A stretch of DNA of 64,000 bases from Larix kaempferi. Lineage: Eukaryota; Streptophyta; Pinopsida; Pinales; Pinaceae. The position numbers and the translations under genes were made by a program. The notes beneath the pieces were generated by a model. That model made no database searches. It worked only from the letters and a program-made list of their open reading frames with translations, and was not told the DNA's origin. Numbering within the stretch: position 1 is the stretch's first letter; every line of letters starts with the position of its first letter. Below, piece after piece: positions 11,953-23,622 of this stretch. Where the stretch lies: NCBI GenBank assembly GCA_027924585.1, contig BSBM01001934.1:31508-95507 (forward strand), in the 5' to 3' direction.

Positions 11953-14093
11953 TGCAATTTGGGAAAACTTAAAAGGAGATAAGTTAGAAATACAAGGAAA
12001 AAATTAGTTATCCTTCTTTCCCTCTGAAGCATCTTATTTTATTACTATTATTTTATTATTTTCCTTAGTTCAAATTTTTCTATTTAACAAATATTTAGTT
12101 CTGTGCATGCACATTTGAGCACTCTGAATAAAATAAGAACTAATACAAAATACAAAAAATGTCTCATCATAGTTTGAAAGTATTCTATAGAATTCCAATT
12201 GTCTAAAGAAGGATGCAACTCTCTCGAAATAATTAGATGTTTGGGATTGGTAGATGAGCCTCCTTATTCTATTCAAGAGTTTCATTCAATCGGCTCCATC
12301 TCATACCATTTAACAAATGAAGAATGGAAATAAAATATCCAATGTTGGGAATAGTGATAGTGAAAATTCAGTGTAAATATGAAAGTTATGTGTTGTTTTA
12401 TTCCTTACTAAGTTCTATGGTAAGTTCAGTATTCTATAGATAGTAAATTTTATAATAATAATAATATCAATCTAATATAATACCACAACCTAGCCAAACA
12501 CCAATTGATGTATATGACCCCGTTGTTTGTGGGAAAAATGACCCCTCCACATAGCTATTTGACTGTTTAGTCTAGAGAGGTGCATATAACCTGGTCTTTT
12601 TAGAAATTAAACCTATGACCTCCAAGGAGGAGACACAATTTCTTAACCGTTAGATTTGAGTGTTCCATTTTCATACTCTATTTGAACTAAGATTTGAAGG
12701 AAAGTGTAGAATGCAATCTCTCTTTGAATCATATTTTGAAATCCTTTCACATTAGTTTGCTTGGTCTAAAGAAGACTTTCGTTCTCCCTAAATATTCAAA
12801 TTTATTGCAACCATGTAAGCACTGCTTTGGAATCCAATACAAATTGTGTTTGTTTCAAGAAAAAGACTACAACATGGGAGTGGAAAAAAGTGATAATGGG
12901 CCCAAACTCAGAAACTAATAGTAGATCAAACAAGTTGGTTGTATTTTTCAAAGAATCTCAGATGGAAAGAACAAGTTCCTTGAAAATTTCCATGAAACAT
13001 ACTTGACAAAGCTTGAATCCAAGATTCTATTTATATCATCCATAGGAAAATATTTTAATAACCTTCTTCATCCCCTTTGTATTCCTAATATATAACACTT
13101 TTTTATTTTTCTAAAGTTGTCAGTTCCTAAATCCATTAATTTAAATAGGCCCTCATAATACACCAGTACAATGTTAGACCCTGAAGGATAATGGTGGTGT
13201 TAGCACCCAAATTGACCCTAACGTTTTGGAAAGGTCTCCTTGAGGTAACACACAAAACCACTTAAGGAGATATAAGCTGGATTCTTACTCTCCAAAGAGG
13301 GATCTCTCACAATTAGTTTAACAAGGCCAGATACATGAATGAAACTAAGGTGAAATTATTGTTTGGTTGAAATCGAGATGGACATCCATTGGGATGTGGA
13401 GTTCTGATAGACAAATATGATTATCTGACAATGCTTTGCAAAGAAAACCCACGCAGAGGCAAGATAGATACCATCTCACAGTCAAAGAGATTTCGTTTAG
13501 TGATTAAGAAGAATAAATAAACAATCCATCGATACAGAGCATATAATAATGAATTATATATCAACTTTAGCAGAAAATGGTCGTGGATGCTTGAAATGAA
13601 AGGAATAGAGCATAACATCTGTGAATTCTATTCCAATACAACACTTATCCAAGCATGAAAAAGCATAACAAGATGAATTAAACAATGAAGGAAAACATTC
13701 ACATGAGAAGAGAAGTAAAGAGACAGTGAAACTAGCAACACATGAATCTCTGATAGAAAAACTTGCTTGGCCTTGCCAGATTTTATTAAAATATGCTTCA
13801 AAACGCTTAACACAAAAAACTCATGGGTCCAACAAAAGTTTCCAACCCTTTTTTATTCTATCACACTAATTTTATAGATCTTGCTAGCCCTTTGGCTTGA
13901 ACAGTCTCAACAGAAAATGGTTGCACTATGAGTGAAACCTATTCAAAATGGGCATGCCACTCCTGAGACTTAGTTAAAAAATAACAGAGATGGTAAAAAC
14001 TAGGCTTAATTTTTCCTTTTACAAATTTACTGAACTCTCATCACTATGACAACAGACTCCTAGCAAAATTGAATAATATGCCTTCGTGACTAG
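11953..14093. other. Mostly featureless A+T-rich DNA, possible LTR at left end
   Basis: The left part may be the LTR belonging to the primer-binding site at 11939-11950. No outer edge was found. No reading frame resembles a known family. A TG-starting phrase 'tgttagcacccaaattgac' at about 13198 resembles the probable LTR start at 14094 and may be a remnant of a related LTR. A SINE-like segment is listed separately. Confidence 0.3.
12540..12665 (-). repeat. Possible degenerate tRNA-derived SINE
   Basis: On the minus strand the sequence contains 'ctaacggttaagaaattg', like a Pol III A box, and about 35 bases later 'ggtttaatttc', like a decayed B box (GGTTCRANNCC). A short self-complementary stretch, 'tcctccttggagg', lies between them. 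No target-site duplication was found. Confidence 0.3.
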
Positions 14094-14190
14094 TGTTAAC
14101 ACCCAAAAAGTGCTCACTACCTCATCTCCCTCATTACATGACTCGTTCGTCCATATTTCCCACCATATTTGCCTCCAAAACCTTAAAAAG

Positions 14191-14279
14191 CCATTAAAAA
14201 GCCTCCAAAAGGCCAAAAAACCATTAAAAAATCCTCCAAAAGGCCAAAAACCATTAAAAAAGCCTCCAAAAGGACAAAA
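14191..14279 (+). repeat. 30-bp tandem repeat, three units
   Basis: Three near-identical units begin 'ccattaaaaa' at 14191, 14221 and 14251 and carry 'cctccaaaaggccaaaa'. They are purine/pyrimidine biased, with long A runs on the plus strand. An open frame through this segment comes from the repeat and is not a gene. Confidence 0.85.
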
Positions 14280-14460
14280 CCCCCCCTTTTCCCCCCAAAA
14301 TAATGTAAATTCCTCCAAAAATAACAAAAACCCTCTAAAAAGGGAATAAAAAAAAAAAAAAAAGAGGAAAAAGAGGGAAAAAAGGAAGCAAAAACCCTAT
14401 ACAGCTGACCTAAACCATATGGTGCCCAAAACCATGGGTCAACACTCCACCACTAAAAAC

Positions 14461-14470
14461 CTATAAATAG
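14461..14470 (+). promoter_or_regulatory. TATA box of the gypsy LTR
   Basis: CTATAAATAG lies inside the probable LTR in the plus orientation and is followed after about 30 bases by a C/A-rich start-like region. It is a good match to plant Pol II TATA boxes and would mark the start of the retrotransposon transcript. Confidence 0.55.
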
Positions 14471-15011
14471 GTGATGGAGGTTTCCCATTTCACATCCACA
14501 ATCATCCTTATCCATACGCTGCCAAAAATTCCCTTGAAACCGTAGCTCTCCATTTAGAGCTAATTCTTGAGAACCCTTTTGGCCCCATTTCCAAAACATC
14601 TTTGGAAGAAGGAGAAGGAACAAAACTGGAGCTTGGAAGCAACCCTCTTGGACTGCTGCAAGGGCTTCATCAACCTCTACACCTAAGGTAATTTTTAATA
14701 CAAAAAGAGAGATCTTCACCATATTTTCATGTTTTGTTATTTATGCCAATGCTCATGTTAGTTTAAATTTCCTGTTTCATTTTACCATTCATATTGAACT
14801 GCTACTAAGGAGTCCCTTCTCCTTAGTAGGTGCTCATTTGCACAAGGGTGAAAACCCTAGCTACAGTTTTGGCAACTCCCCTAGTGTTCCTTTGAATTTC
14901 TGGTTATAGTTTTTAAAACTTTTTAATTTTCTGCAATATTTTTCTGTTTTTTCCTTTCGGCTGCCCCTTTCGGCAGTCGAGTTTGCTGCTGTAAACCACA
15001 TATTTTGTCCC

Positions 15012-15450
15012 CACAGTTGCGATCCAACCGCGTCTTTCAGACTATTACCTGCGATCCGACCGCAGCTCTCAGACTATTTCCTACGATCTACCGACGGTTT
15101 TTAGTATGTTACCTGTGATCTGACCACGGCTCTTAGCCTGTTTTATGCAATCCGACCGTGGCTGTTCACCCCTTTCCTATGATCCACTTGCAACTTTCAG
15201 CCATTTTCCTACGATCCCCCTATGGCTTTCAGCCATTTTCCTGTGACCTGCCTGCAGCTTTCAGCCATTTTCCTGCGATCCGCCTGTGGCTTTGAGCCAT
15301 TCTTCATGCAATCCACCTGCGGCTTTCAGCCATTTTCCTACGATCTTCCTGCGGATTTCAGCCATTTTCCGGTGATTCGCCTGTGTCTTTCAGCCATTTT
15401 CCTGCAGTCCGCCCGTGACTATCGACCTGTTTCCCACGATGCGACAATGC
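15012..15450 (+). repeat. Minisatellite of about 38-bp units, about eleven copies
   Basis: Imperfect units have the form 'cgatccgcctgcggctttcagccattttcctg'-like (shortened here: 'ctttcagccattttcct' alternating with 'gcgatccgcctgcgg'). The first units carry 'cagactatt' in place of 'cagccatt', so the array has older and younger parts. It lies in the probable LTR or U5 of the gypsy element. The unit length is not a multiple of three, and the short ORFs across it are chance frames. Confidence 0.85.
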
Positions 15451-15754
15451 AGTTTCGCCATAGACCCGCAATCTATTTTCTGCACTTTTTCTCTATTTGA
15501 ACCTAGAACTTTGCTGCAATATTTTCTGCACCTGCACCACCACCTGTCCTATCTACAGCCATACTTCCCTACAGCCTTTCTCTGCAGTATTATTTCTGTT
15601 CCCTTTATAGAATTTTTTAATTTTCAACCTTTTAATTGAAAAGAAAATTTTGCATTTTAAAGTTTAATATCTGCATTATTATTGTTATTTAGAAAGTTGC
15701 CCACTCTGTGGCACTTTTACTTGGGTTCATTATCTCACACGCACACACTCTGTC

Positions 15755-16783
15755 AACTAATTCAAGTGAGCCCTAAAATTTTGCATAACACAACCAACAT
15801 TCTAACCCCACTTGGGGAACACAGAAGAATATTGTAGTTAGGTAGGGTCGGGGGGATAGACATCCAAATAACACCCCTCGGTCGCTTACACTTGAGACAT
15901 AGTTGTTGTCCATTAGGGAACCAAAATCCCCTAGTATTTTTTGACACGGTTTAAAACTAATTTATCGGGAAGGCCTCTCCCCTAGGAGGGTTGAAGTAGC
16001 CAGACTAGTTCTGGAAGCCTGAGTGGAATACCGCAATCCATTCAGTAACCGAAGGATACCTTTCGTAGTTCTTGGTGTACTACCCATATGGGAGTACAAC
16101 GGCGATAAAACCAAACTACAGATTCACCCAACCGAACGTGTCATGAACGGGGTATCTGAGTTTCTTTTCTTCTAGGATTGACTACCCAGTGTCCCTCCCA
16201 GTAGGGGGGTATCTTTAGCCACTTGGCTCTACTATCCATATTGTCTGACTTGGATTTCATCAGTTTGCAGAGGATATGTCTAGTTGAGTCAGAATACTAT
16301 TTAGCTAGGTGTTTGCATGCTCCCTTACCTCCTTTTGGTCTAGCGAGTCCACTATTTTTATTTTCTAGGAAACTTGCTGCTTGTTGGTATTCTGACCATT
16401 TTTATTGACGCTCCCCTTATTGTAGCACAACTATTACAGTGAGTGTTTTGAGCTGGTTGTTGGCATGAGTGCCATCTTTTTTGCGCTCTCCTTCTGCACA
16501 GTTGGTTGCATTAGGGTTTTTGAGTTTTTTTTCACTCGACACAACCCTCAGATACTTGACACCATCTATCACCATTGAGTCCCCGAGACATTCTCGGCGC
16601 CTTCATGGCGAGCCCCCACAACACAGTTCACTTGACATCACCCGTCATATACATAGAGCTTCATCACTCGACTCCACTCGTCGATGATGTAGAGCTCCGT
16701 CCCCTGGCACTGACTCCCCTTATTTTACCTCTGATTCTGAGGCAGAGTCTAAGAACCCCACTTACAGTGCACCAACCAGCCCC
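15755..16783 (+). other. Untranslated leader of the gypsy element
   Basis: About 1 kb of non-coding sequence between the probable LTR and the gag ATG. It has mixed base composition, many short upstream ATGs and no protein match. A long leader is usual for this group of plant gypsy elements. Its sequence style (for example 'acttggctctactatcc', 'ttgcatgctccc') is what I would expect for a conserved leader, but I cannot align it here. Confidence 0.45.
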
Positions 16784-18664
16784 ATGGGTGGCATGACTTC
16801 AAACCCTTTCTTTGTAGGCACCACTAGTGGAGCATCCACCACCACCCCAGCTACCACACCCGCTTTGGGTATGCCCTCGATGGGGCCCACATCCACCATT
16901 CCAATCACTGTACCTATTCCAGTGGCTACCATACCCATCCCAACTCCACCAGTGGCTCACACTACCCTTGGCGGTGTAGGACCATCCCATACCACCTTTA
17001 TTCCTCCACCTGGGGGCAACATCCCCAACCTAAACCTAGTTCCTCCACTTGGGGGCATTGGCCCCAACGTGTTCACAACCACCAATATGTCACATCCTTC
17101 TACTAGTTTGCCATTCATGGCTAGTCTCAACCTTCCTGGCCTGGCCAGACTAACTAACGATCCCATCAAACATGACCTTGCGTGGCCTCACATGCCCACC
17201 AAACTCCCCTCAGACATCCCTAAGTTTGAGGGCAAGGCCAGTGAGGACCCCCAGAATCACATTATGTCCTTCCATCTATGGTGTTCCTCCAACTCCATAG
17301 TGGACAACTCTGTCCAATTGCGTCTGTTACAGCGCACCCTCACTGGCTCTACAACTAAGTGGTACATCGAGCAAGCCCCATGGGACCCATGCCACCTTTA
17401 CCTCCCTTGCCTTGACCTTCCTGCAGTTCTTTCAGTTACCTGTCCGCTATGACATGGGAGTTAAGATCCTACTGTCTTGCAGATAGAACACGGCCACCCA
17501 CATCACTGACCACATTCATGAGTGGCGTCGATGCCGAAGCCTCTACAAAATCAAGTTAGATGACCGTATCTTCTTAGATTGGTTTCTAAAATCTCTCCTT
17601 CCTTTCATTGCCAAGAATGTGCCATCCGAGCGACCCCAATCTGAAGAAGAGGCCATCCTCAAAGCCCAACAATTTGACCTTATTTACGCCCTGTCTGGTT
17701 ATCTATATTCCATCATACCTTATGCCCCCCGCGGTGATTCCTCCCGAAACGATGCACCGGGGGAATCCCATGCTGCGGATGGCATCATTGGCCATATAGC
17801 CTCACATAACCAGCCATTTTCCATAGCACGTCCTAGCCCTGTCCCCGACCTTTTGCGGGCTACATCCCAGTCCAGGGAAACCAATTTGTATGCTCCCATG
17901 ACACATCATCACCATTCCCATGGACCCTCATGTCCACATCAGTGCTTTGGTCATGCATCCCCTACTTATGCCCCCCCGGTTGTACCTCATCCATATTACC
18001 ACCTGCAGGCCGTGCAAGCTCTTATATCCTCACAACCCCCCCCACTTATTATCTTCCCTAGGAAGCCCCTGCGGAAAACCCACAACCCCTTTCACACGCA
18101 TATCAGCAACCCCCACAAGGTTCAGCACCTGCACCGCCTCCACCTACTTATTATCCACCGTAGCCTGCTCCCACACCTACACAACCTTAGAACCCACCTG
18201 CCACCCAAGGGCAACTATATGTGCAACAAAATCCGCAGCCAAACCAAAATAACCAACACCATCAGGGCCATCAAAACCGTGGCAAAGGATGTAACCATGG
18301 GAACAACCCCCCTTCAGACCAAGGCGGTCAACCTCCCAATCCCCCAAACAATAATAACACAACACCTGCCAACCAAAACCCTGACCGGTCACCCAAGCAA
18401 GCCAAAAATCCTAATTTGCGAACAAACCATTCTTGTTCTATTTGCAGGGTCTATGGACACTACACACATGCTTGCCCAAATTTGGAGCGAGCTCGGCAAC
18501 TTTGGACCAATGATGCCCACCACCAAGGGCACACGGCTCCTCAGGTGCCGCCCAACCCCCCACCAACTCAAAATCCACCCTTGGTGTTACAAAACCCTTT
18601 ACCAACCCAAGGCGTAGTGAACACTCAGCCGTTGGCTCCCCATCAAGGAAACACGCCACCATAA
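16784..18664 (+). pseudogene. Ty3/gypsy gag (capsid region and zinc knuckle), frameshifted
   Basis: The ATG at 16784 opens a Pro/Thr-rich N terminus (residues 1-135). The capsid-like Retrotrans_gag region follows, from LPSDIPKFEGKASEDP to TKWYIEQAPWDP. A frame change near 17394 moves the reading to FTSLALTFLQFFQLPVRYDMG; an in-frame TAG at 17484-17486 follows, then HIHEWRRRC, DWFLKSLLPFIAKNV and QFDLIYALSGYLYSII (about 17668-17715). A Pro/His/Gln-rich linker leads, after a second frame change between about 18100 and 18400, to the CCHC knuckle at 18434-18475. Gag would package the element RNA in cytoplasmic particles. The copy is not translatable as one protein. Confidence 0.8.
18434..18475 (+). 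pseudogene. CCHC zinc knuckle 1 (gag nucleocapsid)
   Basis: CSICRVYGHYTHAC fits C-x2-C-x4-H-x4-C exactly. It lies at the gag C terminus, before the protease. Retroelement knuckles of this type bind the genomic RNA. Confidence 0.85.
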
Positions 18665-18697
18665 CAACAAATCACTTATGCCGGTCCTGATCAACCC

Positions 18698-19510
18698 ATG
18701 ATAGACTCAGGTACCCATCACTTGTTAGTGATGTCATCCGTCGATGTCAACCTTCAAACCCGTCGGAACCAATATGGCTCCACCCCTGAAGACCCTCCCG
18801 CCGACAAAAACAGCAACGCTCATCCCACTGATCAGTCATTATGCATACCTCTGGCTCCACTAGATGGCACCTCCAAAGCCCCTCGCTTCCTACTTCGCCG
18901 CATCAACAATAACCCTAATGCTTGCACTGCATCTAATTACAACATTGTAGATGACTTAGCCCAGTCCCCCGCAACCATGTCTACGTTAGAGGTCTTAAAA
19001 AACTATCCTACATAGTGCAAGACTTTGCCTTCAACTATTGGTGCTATTGACCCAAATGATTCACGAATGATGGCCTTCGATTTGGGCCAATCCGAACCAT
19101 GCCTGCCTTCCACATTAGCATTCCAAGTTTCTGTGTCCATTCGAAATCTTGTCATCCATTGGTGCATCATCGATGAAGGTGCCTCTACATGCGTTATGTC
19201 CACATTCGTTTGGCAGAAGTTGGGATCCCCTACTCTCTAGCAGTCCACTACTGCATTGCGAGCCTACGACGGCCATTCGGGTCAACCTGAAGGTCTCTTA
19301 GCTAATGTCCCCATCCAGCTAGCTAGTAAAACGGTGCTCATTGACATAGAGTTCATCAATGCCTAGCTTGATTATAACCTCTTACATGGCCACAGTTACA
19401 TGTATGCCATGCGGGTGGTTACCTCATCCATTTTTCATACCATGATGTTCCCCCATGATGGACGCATGGTCAAGGTTGATCAACTCACCTATTACGATCC
19501 CAATGCCCCC
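18698..19510 (+). pseudogene. Ty3/gypsy aspartic protease region
   Basis: One frame runs through with stops at 19013-19015, about 19238 and about 19364. An upstream block (NIVDDLAQSPATMSTLEVL) is typical of the region before the protease in plant gypsy elements. The active-site loop IIDEGASTCVMS has Asp at 19172-19174; E replaces S/T of the canonical D-S/T-G, a variant I know from plant elements of this group. It continues through LDYNLLHGHSYMYAMRVV, matching the flap/C-terminal LGRSW region (here HGHSY), to DGRMVKVDQLTYY. It would process Gag-Pol. Stops show it is inactive. Confidence 0.78.
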
Positions 19511-20332
19511 GCTGCACCCGAAAATGTTCTCCCCATGGTTGAACAACCTGTTTGTGGTGCCACTACCTCGTTGGTTTCCTCAGTGGGACCCGGATTCTAC
19601 TCAGATACATCGATAAATTCAACATTCCAAGCCATTCCACCCCCATCACCCATGACTGAAATATCTGACTTATGTACCCTTTCCCACAATACACCAACAC
19701 CTAACCATCAACCGCCCTTGCTACCCCAAACACCATTGGTACCTAGTCATGTTGGTGTTACACCCATCCATACAATCCCCTTCCTATTTCCCCCTTTGGG
19801 AGTAGTAAGCACCCCGGTTATGGCTACCCTCAACCTCCCTAGCTTAACCTTAGGATTACCTATATGGTACATTACGCCTCCCGTTACCCCTCCGACACCA
19901 AATTTCATCCTACAACCGGTGCAACCCATCACCACTACTAGTCAACCACCTCCCGGTGTCTCTACCCCTTCCTCATATACTAATCCATCCCCTCTTATCA
20001 AGCACACTAGGGGTAGAGGCCCACAACCATACATTGTTGTACCCTTGCCCAAAATAGTTAAAAAAGCCCTCGTGTTTTGTGCTCCTCCCAAATGCTCATT
20101 GTGTGATGAGTTAGGCCATCCTACCCATCGATGTCCACGATTACCTACATTACAAGAGCACATGCAAATGCTTGACAACGACCCCAACATCTCGATTGTC
20201 CAACTCGACCCAATCCCTAAGCCTTGTGATAAATCACTGTGTACCAACCACCCTTGTGCAATATGCGGTATTTATGGCCATTACTCACATCACTGTCTTG
20301 ATCTCCCAGCTTACCAAGTAACTCTCTACTAG
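19511..20332 (+). pseudogene. Pro-rich linker with two extra CCHC zinc knuckles
   Basis: The open frame that starts at 19400 runs without a stop to 20332. After the protease end come about 170 residues rich in Pro, Thr and Ser. Then there are two perfect knuckles: CSLCDELGHPTHRC at 20093-20134 and CAICGIYGHYSHHC at 20255-20296, followed by a stop at 20330-20332. CCHC knuckles after the protease are not part of the standard gag-pro-pol order, where the knuckle sits at the end of gag. The Pro-rich part includes VMATLNLPSLTLGLPIWYI, faintly like FMASLNLPGLARLTNDPI in gag, which hints at duplication of a gag segment into this position. Function unknown. Confidence 0.7.
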
Positions 20333-20857
20333 ATGAATAACTTGGACCTCAAGACGGATCCCCCCACCATTGAGGAGATCCACCCCCTAGTATCCTGGTC
20401 ATCTGAAGAGATTAATACCATTTATATGATCTCTTCTACTAGCACTCCCTCGTCAACCGATTTGATGACCCAAAGTTTCCACAATGATGAGGAGATTCTA
20501 GAGGCTCTTACTGCCCCTGATTACCCCTAGGAGGATATGCACCATCGTTCCTATTTCCTCCCAGAGGATTCCTCCTCCACACAGCCACCCAATTTTTGGT
20601 TGAGTCCAAAGATTTCCTCCCCAACAAAGTCGACTAGTTTAAAGATCCCATTCCCACTCCTGATGCCTTTGAGGAAGGTAACATGGCCAATATCTCACCC
20701 ACAATCCACATTGATATGTCTGCCCTAGCTAGTGCTCCTGAAATCATTACGTTAGGAGCCTCCTGCACTTAGTACGAGATTGGAGAGTACAAGAAACTTT
20801 TCCAAGAGTTCCGCGATGTCTTTGCCTCATCCTGCACCGAAGGATCTCATCATTCTT
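20333..20857 (+). pseudogene. Gypsy pre-RT block, ends before RT core
   Basis: The frame continues from the linker: DPPTIEEIHPLVSWSSEE, EEILEALTAPDYP, a TAG at 20528-20530 where the related minus-strand copies have Trp, then EDMHHRSYFLPED. A later frame gives IHIDMSALASAPEIITLGAS and, after another stop, YEIGEYKKLFQEFRDVFASSCTE (20773 to about 20847). The last motif normally sits just before the RT domain. No RT sequence follows, so the element is truncated or interrupted here. Confidence 0.65.
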
Positions 20858-20983
20858 ATTATAATTTCTTTTATGGTAATGAGACGAAGTTTTTCTGCTC
20901 CAAGAAACTGAAGCAGACTAGCCATAAATATCCCAGAGCTAGATCAGCCATAGCTAAGGACCTCTACCTCATTTTTTGCATGT

Positions 20984-23622
20984 TGGAATCCAGCTCGGGG
21001 GGATCCGTACAGAATCAGAAGTGATTATCGGATCATGGCTGGGAGGAACTCGGTAACCCCAAAGTTATCCCATTGAGGGAAAACCAGCTCACAAGTTTTG
21101 TGTTAACAAGTGATTGAAGTGTGCAGATAGGAGCACGCAGGAAATCAAGTACCAGGCACCCAGGTTACAGGTATGAACCATTTAAATATTCTCAGATTTC
21201 TGTTATAAGTAAGTAGGTCATTCTTCTGCCCATACTATATTATATTCAGGTTCTGCCCCAAAACTAAGGAGAAAATCTAGCAGGCCTAGCTAAAGGTATA
21301 CTTTGCTAGAGGAATCGGGGTTGTAGGTTATTTAATTATTTTAAGTATTGTTCTTTTGTTTTATTAAATTGATGCACTATTACTGTTTCCATTCGATTTC
21401 TAACACTGCAGAAAGTATCATCAATAGGTTAAACCATAGTGTTTTCTTTTATTAATCAAAACCCTTCTCTATTTCTTGAACTGAAAACACAATTGAGATT
21501 TTATTCTTTTGAGCTGTAAACTTCAAAGAAAAACCAAGGCATTTCTTCCCACACAAGGCTATTATTATTAGTAACCAAAACATTAAAACAAAAATGATTC
21601 AGAACATGTATCCATCCTAGCAAACTTTGAAGTCCAAACATTACAACCAGCATAGCCTACTACCTTTGAAACTTTCACCATTTATCTCGTTACGGGTTCA
21701 AAACCCCTTAGTATTCACATTATCATTTTAAAAGAGACAGCTACACGAAACTTCAAAACCCGAGCATAGTGGTTAGACAAACCAAGGAGAAAATCGACTC
21801 TTCATACTTATAGCTTGCTGACAAGAAAATAAGAGGAAATGTAGAAATTTAAAACCTAGTATTTTTCACAAACCTTCTTGACTTGGAAAAGTCGAAAAGA
21901 ATGTTACATATGCAAAGTACTTTCAAACACTATTGAAGTTAAACGCAGAAATAGAAGATTAACCTCTCAGATCAGTACCCAAAACATCAAATGGTAGACA
22001 CAAAACTATCTATAGAAATCCAAGACAGAGATTGCTCTCAAACCCTATCATCCCTTAAACATTGAAAGAGATTTCTCCACACACACTGTTTTCCAGCTAA
22101 ATAGAAATCAATACAGAATTAGAGAATTCATAGTAAGCATTACAAAAAGTATGATAGCTGGTGTATCGATGGTATTAACCAAAAATATATTCGAGACAAG
22201 TCATTACATTTCACCATGAGCTCATACAGTCAAACTTTAACCACATGACAAGTTTATCCTCTGCCCAGGAGAGTTGGTACCTCTCCCTCTACCAATTCAA
22301 ATCCAAGTACATGGGTTAACAACCCTCCAGAAACCATTATAAACCATAGATATGTGAGTCACAGTCTAGCCAAACGGAAAATCAAAGGATTATTGAAATC
22401 ATAGCAGGAAACCCAATTGGGCTCCAAACCCTCTAAAAACCTCAAAATAACAGCAAACCCCAACAGAGCCAAGAGGCAAATTCGAGTTAAGTCACTAGAC
22501 TTACCTAGGATTTAAAATGCTATCATGGAAGACCTAACCCTGCAAGGGAGGGAAGGGACTAATCACTATTTGCAACAAACACAAAACAAACAAGATGGGT
22601 ATGAGAGGCAAAACCATAGCTAAAACATCAAATCGTAATGACCACTAACAAGAAAGCGTAGCCTAGAATTATTACCTGTAATTTGAATCATTATCATCAT
22701 GCTGTAGATGCTTCACCCTAAGTCATGGACATGAGCAAACCAGAAAACCCTCTCCTCTTCCACAAGCAAAAGCAAATGAGTCACGATTTGGGAAAGCAAA
22801 GGGTTTTTGACGCAACCATAACCCTGGCTATAGCTAGAAAACACTTTCACCCAGAGAGCATTAATAACTCCCACCACCACTTAAATCTCTTGGTTAGACC
22901 CTTGCGCCATAGTTTGGGAGGACTTACATAATTTTACAACATAGTGTCATTTAAATGATTACAAAGAGTGTTGACCCACTTAGGTTATCACATTACATTT
23001 TATTGATAACTAGGGAAATAACCTCCACTTCACACTGACTAAACATAGGTGCAACTTTTGGGATGATGATACTCATTCTGATAAGTTAGTTAAACCAGAA
23101 GACGTTGGCGAGGTGGGCAGAAGTAGTTATCCCAACCAACTTCCTGGTAAACACACCTGCAACATAGATAGCATACAAATGTATTAGCGACAAGCACTAA
23201 GTAAGTCTAGTGCCTCTGTACTTTCATCCTACCTCTCGGTAGCTCCGCCAAGGGAATCCCGTTTCCCTTAGGAAACAAGCACTTCACTTTAGGCCCCAAC
23301 AGCCTCCAACATAAGTCCACCATACTTGAAGTAGCAGTACATAGTCCAGGTATTGTATTTCTTAAACTTTCGAAGCATTTGAAAAAGAAACAACAGTAAA
23401 CATTCCAAATGAGCACCAGTGCTACATGGTAACTCCACATTACTTGTATATTTATTTTTGCAAACAATTATAATTCATAATTCCTGACGTCCAGCTTGAC
23501 TGTTGCATTTATGTAGTAGAAATATTTACAGTGCAATGTTAATTTGTTTAATCATCCATTCTTTATCATGAGAGACAGCTATATAGAATTTTTTTTATTT
23601 TTACAATTTTTGGGACGTTACA
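20984..23622 (-). repeat. Possible solo LTR (TGTAACGTCCC type), minus orientation
   Basis: On the minus strand a segment begins TGTAACGTCCC at 23622, a known style of plant gypsy LTR start, and a CA-ending ...GGATTCCAACA lies at 20984. That gives about 2.64 kb bounded by TG...CA. There is no primer-binding site beyond the 20984 end and no coding region inside. Both flanks show a similar 'cattttttt' stretch (about 20970 and 23623), but offset by three bases, so a clean target-site duplication is not shown. A polyadenylation-like 'caataaaatg' occurs on the minus strand near 23000. Edges are tentative. Confidence 0.35.

Larger units (their letters stand above)
14094..15754 (+). repeat. Probable 5' LTR of plus-strand Ty3/gypsy element
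   Basis: The proposed start reads TGTTAACACCCAAAAAGTG, a typical plant gypsy LTR opening. A TATA box (14461-14470) sits about 370 bases in, as expected at the U3/R transition. The 3' edge is uncertain and is placed near 15745-15755 by the change into leader sequence. The segment includes a 30-bp repeat at 14191-14279 and a 38-bp-type minisatellite at 15012-15450. No partner LTR is present in the window, so the edges rest on motif and position only. Confidence 0.42.
14094..20857 (+). mobile_element. Ty3/gypsy retrotransposon, truncated before RT
   Basis: In order: LTR with TATA box, leader, gag, CCHC knuckle, aspartic protease, a Pro-rich linker with two further CCHC knuckles, and the pre-RT block ending EYKKLFQEFRDVFASSCTE at about 20847. 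Homology is then lost and no RT, RNase H or integrase is seen. The coding region is mostly frame-coherent but has at least two frameshifts and several stops, so the copy is inactive yet clearly younger than the minus-strand gypsy copy at 2.8-8.1 kb. A different repeat (possible solo LTR) begins about 130 bases later. Confidence 0.78.

Noticed and set aside
14086-14349. Lys/Pro-rich open frame on the plus strand and its antisense partner with repeated FNGF
   Set aside because: Produced by the 30-bp tandem repeat inside a probable LTR. Both strands are open only because of the repeat.
15222-15500. Repetitive ORF with HFPV/LSAIF-type residues
   Set aside because: Lies in the minisatellite, whose unit is not a multiple of three, and has no independent support.
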